Source of the DNA: Patagioenas fasciata
Lineage: Eukaryota; Chordata; Aves; Columbiformes; Columbidae
DNA length: 64,000 nucleotides
Assembly (NCBI RefSeq): GCF_037038585.1
Contig: NC_092523.1
Location: forward strand, 749,001 to 813,000
Reading direction: 5' to 3'
Part shown: positions 34,441 through 46,700 of the stretch, in pieces
Layout of the letters: every line of letters begins with the position of its first letter
Position numbering within the stretch: position 1 is the first letter of the stretch
Made by a program: the position numbers and the translations under genes
The notes under the pieces: model-generated
What the model was told of the DNA's origin: nothing
Seen by the model: only the letters and a program-made list of their open reading frames with translations
Databases searched by the model: none

Positions 34441-34746
34441 CGGCGGCGGCTCCTGCGGCAGGAGCGGCAGCGTTAGGACCCAGCGCTGGCAGCGGTGACA
34501 AGTCTGGAGCGGCACTAGCGCAGAGTCGGCTCCATCAGCTGGGCTGGATTTCCTGCCGCCCTGTAGGAGAGAATCCGCTGCCAGAGAAGGGCTTTTCCCG
34601 CTGCGTGTGGCCGCGGAGCCGCGCGGGGACTCAGCGATGGGGATGTCGGCTGAGACCTGAGAGAGCCCCACCGAACCCTGCTGCCGGGACCGAGCGTTCC
34701 CTGCAGCGCTCGTCTCTGCAGGCGCGGCGGCAGCGGCAGCGGCAGC

Positions 34747-37700
34747 ATGGCCCAGGGCAAGAGGCACCCGGCCGGCCGGGTGAGTCGGGGAGGGCGCTCG
34801 GCGCGAACTCCGCCGTGCGGGGGGTGACATTGTGCTGCGGCTGGGGCTGTCGCAATGAAGGAAACAGCGATTTTATACTGAAATCTGGCTCGTGTTCCCT
34901 GCACTTCCGTGGGTCTGGAATTCGATCTCTTCATCACTATCAATATCTGTCGTGATGTACGGTGGGTGGATGAATAGTCTGAATTATATTAGCAGCCGTG
35001 TCCTTTTGATTTAAGTTAGTCTGCTTTTGCTGTGAATTATCGCTGATAAAGCAGCGAGGCGTCAGCAGAGCCGCCGGTGATGACAGAACCTTCCCAGGGC
35101 TTTTCAACACAAAGATTCAGGGTTGTTTTCTTCTCTGCATGCTGTTTTTTCCGTGCTCTGTGCTTATTTTGCAGGTTGCACGGTGCGATTCTGAGCTTCC
35201 GAGTGCCTGGCAATCGCTTCCAGGTTTTACCGTATTGCAGTTGACCCCGGCGGCGCGGCGGGCAGCGCACTGGCCCAGCCGGGCCTCGCCTCGCGCCGGC
35301 TTTGTCGTTTTGTTCGGCGCCGCCAGCGCGGTGACATTGTGTCCCAGGCACCCGCCGGCTCGGGACCGGGCAGCGCGGTTTTGGCATCTCCGTTACCCGT
35401 GTTTGCCAACTTGGCAGAGCGCTTCGGAACTCTGGGGGAGCACAGACCCCTTCCCTCCGCCCCCTCGTGCCCAAACCCCCGCGGGGAGCGGGACCTGTGG
35501 CTGCTCCGCCTGCCCCCAAACCCCCGTGAGGAATGGGACCTGTGGCTGCTCCCCCTGCCCCGAACTCCCGTGAGGAACTGGACCTGCGACCGCTCCCCCT
35601 GCCCCAAACCCCCATGAGGAACTGGACCTGCGGCCGCTCCCCCTGCCCCAAACCCCCGTGAGGAACTGGACCTGCGGCCGCTCCCCCTGCCCCAAACCCC
35701 TGTGAGGAACTGGACCTGTGACCGCTCCCCCTGCCCCAAACCCCCATGAGGAACTGGACCTGCGACCGCTCCCCCTGCCCCAAACCCCTGTGAGGAACTG
35801 GACCTGCGGCCACTCCCCCTGCCCCAAACCCCCATGAGGAACTGGACCTGCGGCCACTCCCCCTGCCCCAAACCCCCATGAGGAACTGGACCTGCGACCG
35901 CTCCCCCTGCCCCAAACCCCTGTGAGGAACTGGACCTGCGGCCACTCCCCCTGCCCCAAACCCCCATGAGGAACTGGACCTGCGGCCACTCCCCCTGCCC
36001 CAAACCCCCATGAGGAACTGGACCTGTGACCGCTCCCCCTGCCCCAAACCCCCGTGAGGAACTGGACCTGCGGCCGCTCCCCCTGCCCCAAACCTCCGTG
36101 AGGAACTGGACCTGCGGCCGCTCCCCCTGCCCCAAACCCCTGTGAGGAACTGGACCTGTGACCGCTCCCCCTGCCCCAAACCCCCATGAGGAACTGGACC
36201 TGTGACCGCTCCCCCTGCCCCAAACCCCCATGAGGAACTGGACCTGCGACCGCTCCCCCTGCCCCAAACCCCCATGAGGAACTGGACCTGCGGCCACTCC
36301 CCCTGCCCCAAACCCCCATGAGGAACTGGACCTGTGACCGCTCCCCCTGCCCCAAACCCCCATGAGGAACTGGACCTGCGGCCGCTCCCCCTGCCCCAAA
36401 CCCCCGTGAGGAATGGGACCTGCGGCTGCTCCCCTGCCCCAAACCCCCGTGAGGAACTGGACCTGCGGCCGCTCCCCATGTCCCAAACCCCCGTGAGGAA
36501 GGGGACCTGCGGCCGCTCCCCCTGCCCCAAACCCCCATGAGGAACTGGACCTGCGGCCGCTCCCCATGTCCCAAAGCCCCGTGGGCAGCAGGACCTGCGG
36601 CTGCCCCTGTCCCAGCCCGGGTGCCCGTGGCGGTGGGCACGTGGGGTGACGGGGTCCCTGGCCAAAGCGATTTGCAGTGCAGTCTCCAGAGCCGCTGCTG
36701 CTCAGCCCACGGCTCGGGGCGGCTGGAAGCGGCTTGAAGTGGCTTCTCCCACGGGTGTGGGTCGGAGCATGTGTCGTGTGTCCGTGCGGGGATGTGGGTG
36801 CGGGGGCTCAGGGGCTGGGGCACGGGGTCTGTGGGTGCGCGATGACCCCCACCCCACGGCAGGGGGTTTGCCAAAGGCTGGTGTGTTCAGTGGGGGTGGT
36901 GGCGGTTCTGTCCTGACACCGTGTTGCGTTCCGGCCGGGCAGACGGCGGCCGCGGCTCCCGGGCGCGCGGGCTGGGCCGCGCTGTGCTCCCACGGTTGGT
37001 GCGGCGGGACCGCGGCTGCGGCAGCCCGGCGGGGCCGGCAGCGTCCGGAGCCGGCTCTGGGGACACGTGCTCGTACGCTGGCGCCGTGGCCGGTGTCATC
37101 GTGCTCAGGAGCACCGCAACCATCCGCCTTCGCCTCCCTGCTCCCCAGCCTTGGCCAGGATGTGTCCAGCACCAGGGTGAGGGCTTCACCCCAGCTCGGC
37201 CGCACGTCTGAGCGCAGCAGATCTGAGTGGGGAGGGACAGCACCCCCCGTGTCCCCCGCTTCCCTGTGCCGCCACCCCCTGTGCCCCCCCCATGCCACCC
37301 CCGATGGCCCACCCGGCATCCCGGCTCGCGCCGCTCCCGGCAGGGCGGTTTGGCAGCGCCCCGCGCTGTCCCGTGCCGACCGGACTTAACAGAAACTAGA
37401 GTTATTTCAGACTTATTTCAGCCACCTTGGGTCATGTTTGATTGGAGGCTCAGGGCGTTTTGCCCTGTGGTCGTGAATCCACGGGAGCTCTTCAGAGGTG
37501 GCTGCTGCCTTCAGGGTTCCGCTGAGAGCTTTGATGTGCGCCTTGAGTGGCAGTTTGAGGTTCCCTTAGTCACATCTGCACGGGGAGGAGGCCGAGTGCA
37601 CCGCGGGGATGTGAGCGGCTGCTGGAAGGAGTGCAAGAAATATTCCTTGGGTTATCCACTGTAATGGAGTGAACCCTGAAACCATCGTGCTCGGGTGGGA

Positions 37701-40700
37701 CACGGAGTGACCCAAATCAGGCCCAGGGCACAAGTACTTCAGTTGCACCATTTTCCATCGGCGGCTGCCGGTACCCGCGGTGTGGGTTTGAGAGAGGGGG
37801 CAGGAGCGCTGCCCCGTGCCCACAGGACACCGGTTCCTCCTTTAGTGTCACTTGGCAGCTCAGCCACCCCGGAGCTGTCGCGGTGGCAGCGAGGACGGGG
37901 AGCTGCCGTGTGCGAGGGACATGGGCTGAGCTCGGCGGGGAGCTGAGGCTCGAGTGGGCTCCGGGTGCTGTCACCGGCTGCTGTGCTGGGCTCTGCTGTC
38001 CCCAGGGGTGACCATCCCCAAGTTGGCTCTGTGTCCCACCCACACCTCCTTCCTCCGCAGCTGGGAAGGGACAGTGACCGCAGGTGGCACTGGGCACCCT
38101 GTGCCACCACGGACCTGGCTCTGCCTGGCACGTCTGCTGGGGATGGCCAGCGGCTCCCAGGGATGGCCAGCGGCTCCCAGCCTGTGCTCATCCCCCTAGG
38201 ATAGTAAATGTGAGTGCAGCATTTCCAGCTTGGACTGTTTCGCTCCTTTTAAAATCCAGAATTGCAGCATTATGTTGTTTTGAGCTGCGATGGGAATGCC
38301 GGTCTCGGGTTTAGCGGGGCTGGTTGGACCTGGGCTCGCGCGGCAGCTCTGGCTATTGGTGTGGCCACGAGCGACCGGCAGGTGTTTCCTCGCCGCCCCA
38401 AGGGAGCGCCGTCCTCCGCACCAAGGGAGCGCCATCCTCCGCCCCAAGGGAGCGCCGTCCTCCGCACCAAGGGAGCGCCGTCCTCCGCCCCAAGGGAGCG
38501 CCGTCCTCCGGGTGGGGAGCGGGGCAGAAAGGCTGCGGAGCTGCGGTGGAGGTGGGGGCGGGGGCCGGGGCCGTGCCCAGCGGGCATTCCCTCCTCCCCG
38601 GGCACCTGTTTCACACCTGGAGCTCTTTTCCCAAACCCCTGGGTGCCCCGACCTTCTTATCTCTGTTCTTAGCAAGGGTATGGTTTTCTGTTTCTGTCCG
38701 GTGTGCCCGGGCAGTCACAGGTGGGCAGATCCCTGCTCCGAGCACACGTGCAGCACCTGAATTGCCCTTTTTGATCAGTCTGGTTGTTGCCGTTTTGTTC
38801 GGCGTGACTTCTGTATGGGTAGCAGCCGTCTGGTGACGGCCGGGTCGCCGTGCCGGCGTCTGGGTGACTGTTGGGTCACCATGCCGGCGTCTGGTGCAGG
38901 AGCTCTGGCCGCGCTGGTGCCCGGGCAGCCGGGGGCACAGGACGCTGCTCAGGGCACTCGGGCCAGGCCTGGGAGCGAAGTGCACCTGGAAAGTGTTCTC
39001 AGCGCCCTTTGGTGGTACAAGGTCTGGAAGGAAGGGTGCTCAGCAGGGATGCTGTGCAGTCAGCAAACTTCCTGTCTGGTTTTTGAAATGAAACCTTATT
39101 TGGTAGATTTACAAAATTATAATAATTTTATATTTGGGACTGAAAACTCTACCTCCTTTTGCCAGATGTAGTTGCATTAACTTCTGTCATTCGGCACTAG
39201 TGAGACCGTAGACACGTGAGAAGGTCGTTACCGCCGTGTTTCATTACTTTCTGGTGGTGATGCATACTCGTGTGTTATTAATTGGCTGCTGTGTTAATTA
39301 TAACATCCAACAAGCAGAGCCTGAGGCCCACCCGTGTTCAGCAGGCTGAGCGCAGTCACCAGGCAGGCCAGGCCGGAGCTTTTGGCGGTGCCGCGGCTGT
39401 CGGTGCGGTGCCGCGGCTGTCGGTGCGGTGCCGTGTGTGCTGTGACGTTGCTCAGCTCCGGTACCTCGGGTGGGAAGGGGGAGCGCTGCGGTGACACCAC
39501 AGGATCGGTTTGGGTGGAGAAGACTTTAAATATCATGGAGTCCAGTGTTCCCCCAGCCCTGGTACTAACCCTGTCGTGAGAACCTCCTGTCCGTCTGTCC
39601 AGCCCTCCAGGGATGGTGACTCCAGCACTGCCCTGGGCAGCCTGTTCCAATGCCCCACAGCCCTTTGGGGAAGGAATTGTTCCCGGGTCCACCCTGGTGC
39701 TGGTTTGACTGTTGGTTTTGACTGGCGCGGTGGTTCGGCGCTGGGACGTGGTGATGGGACGGTGGTCTCTGTGCCTGGGTGTTCGGTGTTCAGGGTCAGT
39801 ACCTGGGTAATTTAAAGCCTCTCAATGTTCCTGGCGGGGTGGCCGTGCCTGGCGCCGGTGCTGCAGCAGGGATGTCCTGTCCTGTCCTGCCGGCACGGAC
39901 CGAAAGCCGTTTGGTTACCGCTCCCGTCTCTGCTGCGGAGCTGAGCCGCCTGCACCGGGATGCGGCACCATCACCCCGGGACGGATGGACAGACGGACAC
40001 CCAAAACCAGGACAGGGCAGATCTGTGGTGCATCGGAGGAAACAGGGGCGTTGTGGCTCCAAGGGGATTTTCAGGTGTTTTACCATGGAAAAGTAACCTT
40101 GAAATGCTTTTCCCATGCAAGTGGGTGTGCAGAGGAGACAGACAGACAGACCCCCGTCTTGTTTGCTGCTGGAAACGCTGCCACTCCCTCAGAACAGCTC
40201 TTTGGGAGGGAACGCCACCCGAGCTGGCAATTTATCCAGCCTGCTCAGCAGCTTTGCGCGGTGTGCACAGTGCTGTTTTGCTGTGCGGATGGGGATTGCC
40301 TTGGTCCACCCCTCTGTGCGCTGGGGAGGGATCCCAACGGGTGTCTGCTCCCGGCCGGGGCCGGAACCTCGTGTGGTTTGCTGGACGCAGCGTGTGCCGG
40401 TGCCGGCGTCTCGCCAGCCGCTCGCTCATGGCTCATGCTCTCGGTTCCGTTCTGCTGCTCTGGCTGGGTAACCCGCTGTGATCTCAGGTGGGTTAACGCT
40501 GGGAAAAGCTCTTTCCTTCTGCTCAAGCTCTGCTCGCTGCTCTGGGGCACGGGAGGAGCCGCGGCGCAGGAGCCGCCACTGGAACCACCACTGGAACACG
40601 GCGGGAACGTCCCGAGGTCGCGCACTGGTGGGCTCTGCAGCTCGGGGGTCTCTGGAGAGGCCTTTGCACGGAACAGCAGCGAGCTGCCTCCGGCTCCCTG

Positions 40701-43700
40701 CGGCGGCTCCGGCTCCCTGCGGCGGCTCCGGCTCCCTGCGGCAGCTCCGGCTCCCTGCGGCAGCTCCTGCTCCCCGCGGCGGCTCCGGCTCCCTGCGGCT
40801 CACGCTGATGTCCCCAGGACCGTCCCACGCTGGTGTCCCCGGCCCTGCAACTGCCGCAGCCCCAGGGCTGTGAACCGGCAAACACCAACCAGGACGGGTG
40901 GAAAGGGAAGCGACTGTTTTTAAAATCCCCGAGCAGGAACTGTTGTATTTAACTGGTGAATCTTGCTTTGCTTGAGGCCTCTCGTTGTCTCAGAGCTCCG
41001 CGCTCATTCCCTGCAGGCGTGGGACGCGCTGGTTTCACAGTGCAGGCACTTTGCAGACTATTGGTGCCGTTCCCGCAGGCTGAAGGGATCCAGTGCTCAG
41101 CCCACATGTACTGGAGTGTGCAGCAGGAGTTTTAGATGCGAGGTTTGGTTTTGTTTGTTTGTTAGGAAATGGTGATTTTATTTTTCCTTAAAAGATCTTG
41201 TGCTTCTGACTCGTGCCAGCGGTGCTCAGGCGAGCGGCGTTCGGTTCGGCGTGGGGAACCAGCGTGTTCCCGAGGGGGGTCCGTGCCACACCCGGAGCCG
41301 TGGGCGCGAGGGGACCCGGGTTCTGCAGCAGCTTTCAGAGCATCCTCGACCAGCGTGTTCCCGAGGGGGGTCCGTGCCGCACCCGGAGCTGTGAGTGCGA
41401 GGGGACCCGGGTTCTGCAGCAGCTTTCAGAGCATCCTTGTTTCGTTGCCCGGGTTTCCTGGGGCTGTTGAAGCCCCCAGCCCTGCTCGGCCTCTGGCTGC
41501 GGCCGTGACTCGGTGTCCCCTCTCTCGGGCCCCGTCCCGGCGGTGACAGGGCACTGTGCTCCACACAGAGCACTTTCTTCCCTCTGAGCCCAGCGCTCAG
41601 CAAAGCAAAATGTTTTCTACACAATGAGCAGAACTCCTGGCCAGCGGGATGACGTGAATGCCAAACGTGCTCCGTGGCGCCGGCCGTGGGCACGGGGGTC
41701 CCGCTGCCGGCACGGCTTTTGCGGAGGGGCTGTCACCGCAGCGCTGCTTCGGATCAGCTAAAACACACCGTTAATGTAGGTGTACGGCAGTGTGGCGTGA
41801 ACCCCATCTGTTGCACTGGGGCTGGTGCCAGGGGAGGTGCTGTGCGGGGGAGATCCCAACAAACTTCACCGCGGTTCAGGCAGCACTGAGGCTCTTCACG
41901 GAGTTCCTCCACCCCGCCTCCCCTGCTAATAAATGCTCCAGAAACGGGTAACCGCACCCAAACACGGGTTCTCAGGGCTGGCCGGCCTGCGGGCCGGGGA
42001 TGGCGCTGACACATGGATCGGTGTTCACGGTGGTGATGCCGCGACAGCCCCACGAACTGAGCGTCGGTGTCTCCTGCACCAGCGCCGCCAGGACCCGGGG
42101 GCTGGGTCCCCGGCTCAGATCAAAGCCCGGCTGTGAGCAGGAGGGGAACGAAGGGGTCAGGGAGCGCCGCTCTGTGCCAGGGCACATGAGCCAGGGGCTG
42201 GGGAGCAGCTGGCAGACCCCGGTGTGATGGAGAAGGGATGGAGCGGGTACAGGTTCGGTAAACGTGGCTGTGCTGGCAGCTGCCCCTTCACACTTGTGGG
42301 CTGGTTTCTTCTCCCCAAGCTTATGAAAAGCTTACAAATTGGCTGTGTCTGATGTGTCTGGTATTGCTGAAGAGCTGCGGTTTGTGGGGTTTTCCTTGGT
42401 TCACCGTCCCGGTTCGGCAGGCGGGCTTCCCTTTGCTGACCCCTGGAAGAGCAGGTCTGTCTGCGTGTCCGTCCGGCCGCCTGTGACCCGTGTGTCCCTG
42501 TGTCCGCAGGTGCCCAGCAGCGGCCCCAGGATGAGCGCGGAGGGCGGCAGCAAGCCCCTCAAGGTGGGCTCCAGGGTGGAGGTCATCGGCAAGGGCCACC
42601 GCGGCACCGTGGCCTACGTGGGGGCCACCCTGTTCGCCACGGGCAAGTGGGTCGGCGTCATCCTGGATGAAGCCAAGGGCAAGAACGACGGGACCGTGCA
42701 GGGCAGGAAGTACTTCACCTGCGAGGAGAACCATGGCATCTTCGTGCGGCAGTCCCAGGTACACTCCCCGGGCCGGGACACGCGGGGAAACGGCCCTTGG
42801 CACCAGGGGGACAGGTGAAATACACCTCCTGCGCTCCGGGGACAGCGACGTGTCCGGGACTGTCCGTCTTCCAACCTGCGACCGAGCACAACAGCCCAAA
42901 TGCAGACAGACAGAATCACGGACAGCAGAGAGAATCACAGACAGCAGAGAGAATCACAGACAGCAGACACATCCTCTAGTGGGGAGTGGGAGGGTCTCTG
43001 GCTCCATGGTGGTGGCCCCAGGGACACTGATGTGTCCTGGCTCTGGCCGTGTCACAGTCCTGGCCGGTGGCTCCTGGGGAGATTCGATGGGAGACAGGGA
43101 AATTGTTCCCGATGGGAACAGCCGGTCGTGGAATCTCCCCAGGGCAGGGCTGGGCTCCCGGCACTGGGCACCCTTAGGATCCAGCTGGGCAGGGCTGGGC
43201 CGGCTTGTCTAGACCGGGCTTGTGCCATGAAAGGTTGGACCAGGCGATCCCTGCAGTCCCTGAACCTGGGATTTGGTGATTCTGTGATGCCCTGGGTCCC
43301 GTCTCCCACGACCCAGCAGGTTTGGGTGTTCGCAGCACTGGGGCACCTGTTGGGGTTTCTGGGGCACGGTTGTGCTCAGTGTCCTTGCTTCTCTTAAATT
43401 AACAATACGCTCCTGGAATTTGGGCATCTTCCCAGAACAGAAGCTGTGCCTGACAGGTTGGGGATGGTTCCTGATCGTGACGGAGCTCAGGCTGCGGGGG
43501 CAGGACCCGTCAGCAGCGCTGATCTTCGGTTCTGGAGGGACCTCATCCTTTCTAGACTTTTCTGTGTTTATCAAGCAAAAATGCATGAAAGAAAAGATAC
43601 TGAGGAGAAAACCCTAAACCTTCAACCCGTAGGTGTGTTAACAGGGCTCAGAGCCGTGGGCCTGTGTTTTGGGGGGCCCGGGAGCCCGGCAACTCTGGGG

Positions 43701-46700
43701 CTCAGCCCCCACAGCTCCTGGCTCTGTCTCCTCCCAAGTCGCGGTCGCTGTGCAGCAGGAGCAGCGCTTTCCTTAGGAACAGAACGGGGTTTAAATGACT
43801 CTTGCTCTTGAGTCGCTGTGCAGCAGGAGCAGCGCTTTCCTTAGGAACAGAACGGGGTTTAAATGACTCTTGCTCTTGAGTCGCTGTGCAGCAGGAGCAG
43901 CACTTTCCTTAGGAACAGAACGGGATTTAAATGACTCTTGGTAAGGCAACACACACAAAATAAAAACTGAGCCTTCTGTCAAGCGCCAGGAACCCAAACT
44001 GGGTCAGAGCGGGGTTCTCGACCCAGCTGTGAGCGGAGCTGGTAGAGGAGCTCTGGCTGGCACGTCCGGGTTCGACTTGCTTTGTGCTTTATGCAAATAT
44101 GATTTACTCCCTCTGTGAATACTCATTATTCCTCATGTGAACATTCTTTATTCCCTGTGTGGACATTCGCTGTTCCTCCTGTGAATGGAGAACACTTGGC
44201 TCTTTGCAGGAGGGCGCTCGGGGAGCTGAGCCCGGACCACTGAGCTCAGTATCAGTGCCCAGGAACAGCCCTGCTTTCCCAGCACGTCCGGCTGTGCTTG
44301 CTCTGCGTGTCTCTTCGTGGGGGTTTTTTGTTTGATTTTTGGTGCTGGAGGTTTTTTTGCATGTGTGTGTGTTTTGTGTTTTATTTTTGTAATTATAGTT
44401 GTTACACCTTTTCCAGATCCAAGTCTTTGAAGATGGCGCTGACACAACGTCCCCAGAAACACCAGAGTCGGCCGCCCTGAAGGTCCCCAAGCGAGGTACG
44501 GCCGGCCCTGCCGCGGCGCCCTGTGTGTCCCGGAGCAGCGCGGGTCCCGCTGAACCCCAGCCAGCGCTTGCCCTGAGACTGCTGTCTCTCAGCACAAACT
44601 CATTACGTGTTGCTGAGTTCTTAATCGTGTTTTCCGGAGGAGACTCAATTTTGAAAGAACATCATGGTGGCCCAGTATCCATTTCACAGTTTAGCTCTTG
44701 GCTTCCGTAGGGGAGCTTGGAGCCAGGGGAATCGGGCTCTGCTCCCAGGAACAGGCACCAGGAGCAGAGCAAACGGCCCCGGGTTGCGCCAGGGGAGGTT
44801 GAGGTTGGGTCTGGGGAACAATTTCTTCTTTCTCTGTGCCTCTGCCTCGTGCAGGTTCACACTCCCGACCGCGCCGGGGCCGGGATGGGAACCCTTGGTT
44901 TGGCTGTGTGCAGCTGGTGAGCTGTGGCCGTGCACCCTGCTGGCCGGACACACCGCCGGCTGCTGGGGTCCCATGGGCAGTGCTGGCGGAGGCTCGGGGG
45001 CTCTGAACTGTGGGGTTTAACCCCAGCACAGCAGCGCAGCCTGAGCTGGTTCTGAGCGTGTCTGAGTGCCGGTTCCCCAAACCGTGCCAGCGGGTCCCAC
45101 GGGGAGTCCCTGTTCCTGCAGGCCCTGCCCCCTGTGCCACCCTTGCCTGGTTGATGCTGCTCTGTTTGCACCCCGTCCCTGAGAACACGTGGAAATGGTT
45201 GCACCGGGGCCTCCTTCAGCCAAACTCACGTTGTGCTTCTGTTCTCTTTGCAGATGCCGTGGACGCCGCCAAAGCCAGCAAGCTGGTGAGTGCCGAGCGC
45301 GGGCTGTGCCGCTGCGGACACGTTCCCCGTGCGTGTCGGTGGCCCGTGCGTGTCGGTGGCCCGTGCGTGTCAGTAGCCTGCGTCACCTCTCTGAAAGCTC
45401 CGTTTGCCATCCCCACACAAGGTGACGCACACACAAAACACACAGAGAGGCAGAGTTTTGGCAGCCTGTCTCTTAGTTCTCCCTTTTCAGCTCAGTGCTC
45501 TGTCATAAAAATACCGTGGTAAAGCACATTTCTTCCGAAAACCACGGGAAACGAGGCCATTAAAAAGCAATTTCCAGCTAATGACCAGAAATCAGTAAGT
45601 TACTGAGGAATTAAACCCAGCCCGGTTTCCTGTATTGCGGGTGTTATCTCAGCTCAATGAGCATTGCAGGCGCACGTCCTGCGGGCTCCCTGGCCCCACG
45701 TCCTGCGGGCTCCCCGGCCCCATGTCCTGCAGCGCAGCGTGTCCTGGGGACACTGACCGAGCCGCGTGGGGCTCACGGGACCGTGTGCTCCCGAGGGCTC
45801 TGCCCAGGACCCCGCGCCGCTCGGGGCACAGACGGGTTCCTGTTGTACTGGCCGTGGGGCTGTTCCCTGTGGAACGAAAACCTGCAGCAGGTGCCTGTCT
45901 GCAGGTATCCTGACCCCAGGCAAGCGCAGTCCGTGGGTACAGGCGTTAACGCACACGGGTGGGTGTGCATGTGTACGGGTGGCGAGGGCTCGGTGGTGGC
46001 GCTGGGTCTGCTCTGGCTGCTTTGGGACGGGCCCATCTGGGGAAAGCCGGCTCGTGTCAGGTGGGGGAATGTGTGGGTCCTGCCGGCAGTGGCCACGGTG
46101 AGGGACCCGCGGGTTGTGCCGTGTCCCGCTGACACCAGAGCGGGGGCAGAACCCTCAGCAAAGGCATCTGGAGGATTTTAGGGCAGTTACCTGTTTGTGT
46201 GTGTGGGATGTGACTTCCCAGCGGCGTCTGGTCCTTCTCCGTGGTGGGACCTCTGGCACTGGCGGCATCTTTTCTGTCCCCTGCTGCCTGCCTGTGGTAC
46301 AAGCATCTTGCCTCCTGCTTTAACGATTCGCTGGAATTAGCGTGCGGTGGAGCTGAGTGGTGAGAACGGAGAGCACGGTGCCCCCCCAGTACAGGCTGCA
46401 GCGCGCGGTCGCGAGCCCTGGGAGGGAAGATTTGAGAGTTCCTGTAGAACATCGGTACTAAAAGACAAATATAATAATTACAAAGTGGAAAAAATCTTAA
46501 CGTTCACAAAATCAGGGTTCTAGACTAGGAATTGTTCTTTAAATCCTTTATGCTGCTCACGTTTTGAGAAGGTCACAGGCGAGGAGGTGAACCGGCAGGC
46601 TTGCACTCGGAAGGGTGAAGAAAGCCCAGATAAATAGCTGATGGTACCTGCTGTCTGCGTAAGAGGGTGAGGATTTGGTGCTGGCAGCGAAGCGTTCGGC

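Larger units (their letters stand above)
24721..34746. other. 10-kb non-coding stretch, probably the first DCTN1 intron of the upstream transcript
   Basis: No protein-coding exon was recognised on either strand. It contains CR1 fragments and several tandem arrays listed separately, plus AT-richer islands near 25370-26000 and 30240-30460. The remainder shows nothing I can name. Confidence 0.5.
34780..42509. other. DCTN1 intron after the MAQ exon (7.7 kb)
   Basis: No other coding exon was recognised. It holds a 1.1-kb 44-bp array, smaller arrays at 38.4, 40.7 and 41.3 kb, and one inverted CR1. AT-richer stretches lie at 34860-35230 and 39060-39300. The latter contains nothing I can identify. 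Confidence 0.6.
42759..44416. other. DCTN1 intron after the CAP-Gly exon
   Basis: Contains a small 17-bp GAATCACAGACAGCAGA triplet near 42912-42965, one CR1 tail and a 68-bp triplicate. The acceptor at 44416 is preceded by an unusually long T-rich tract (44315-44415). Confidence 0.7.

Noticed and set aside
35037-36874. Minus-strand 540-codon [16 protein letters not shown]-type frame
   Set aside because: A 44-bp unit is not a multiple of three, so the frame cycles through all three readings and is open only because the unit lacks stops.
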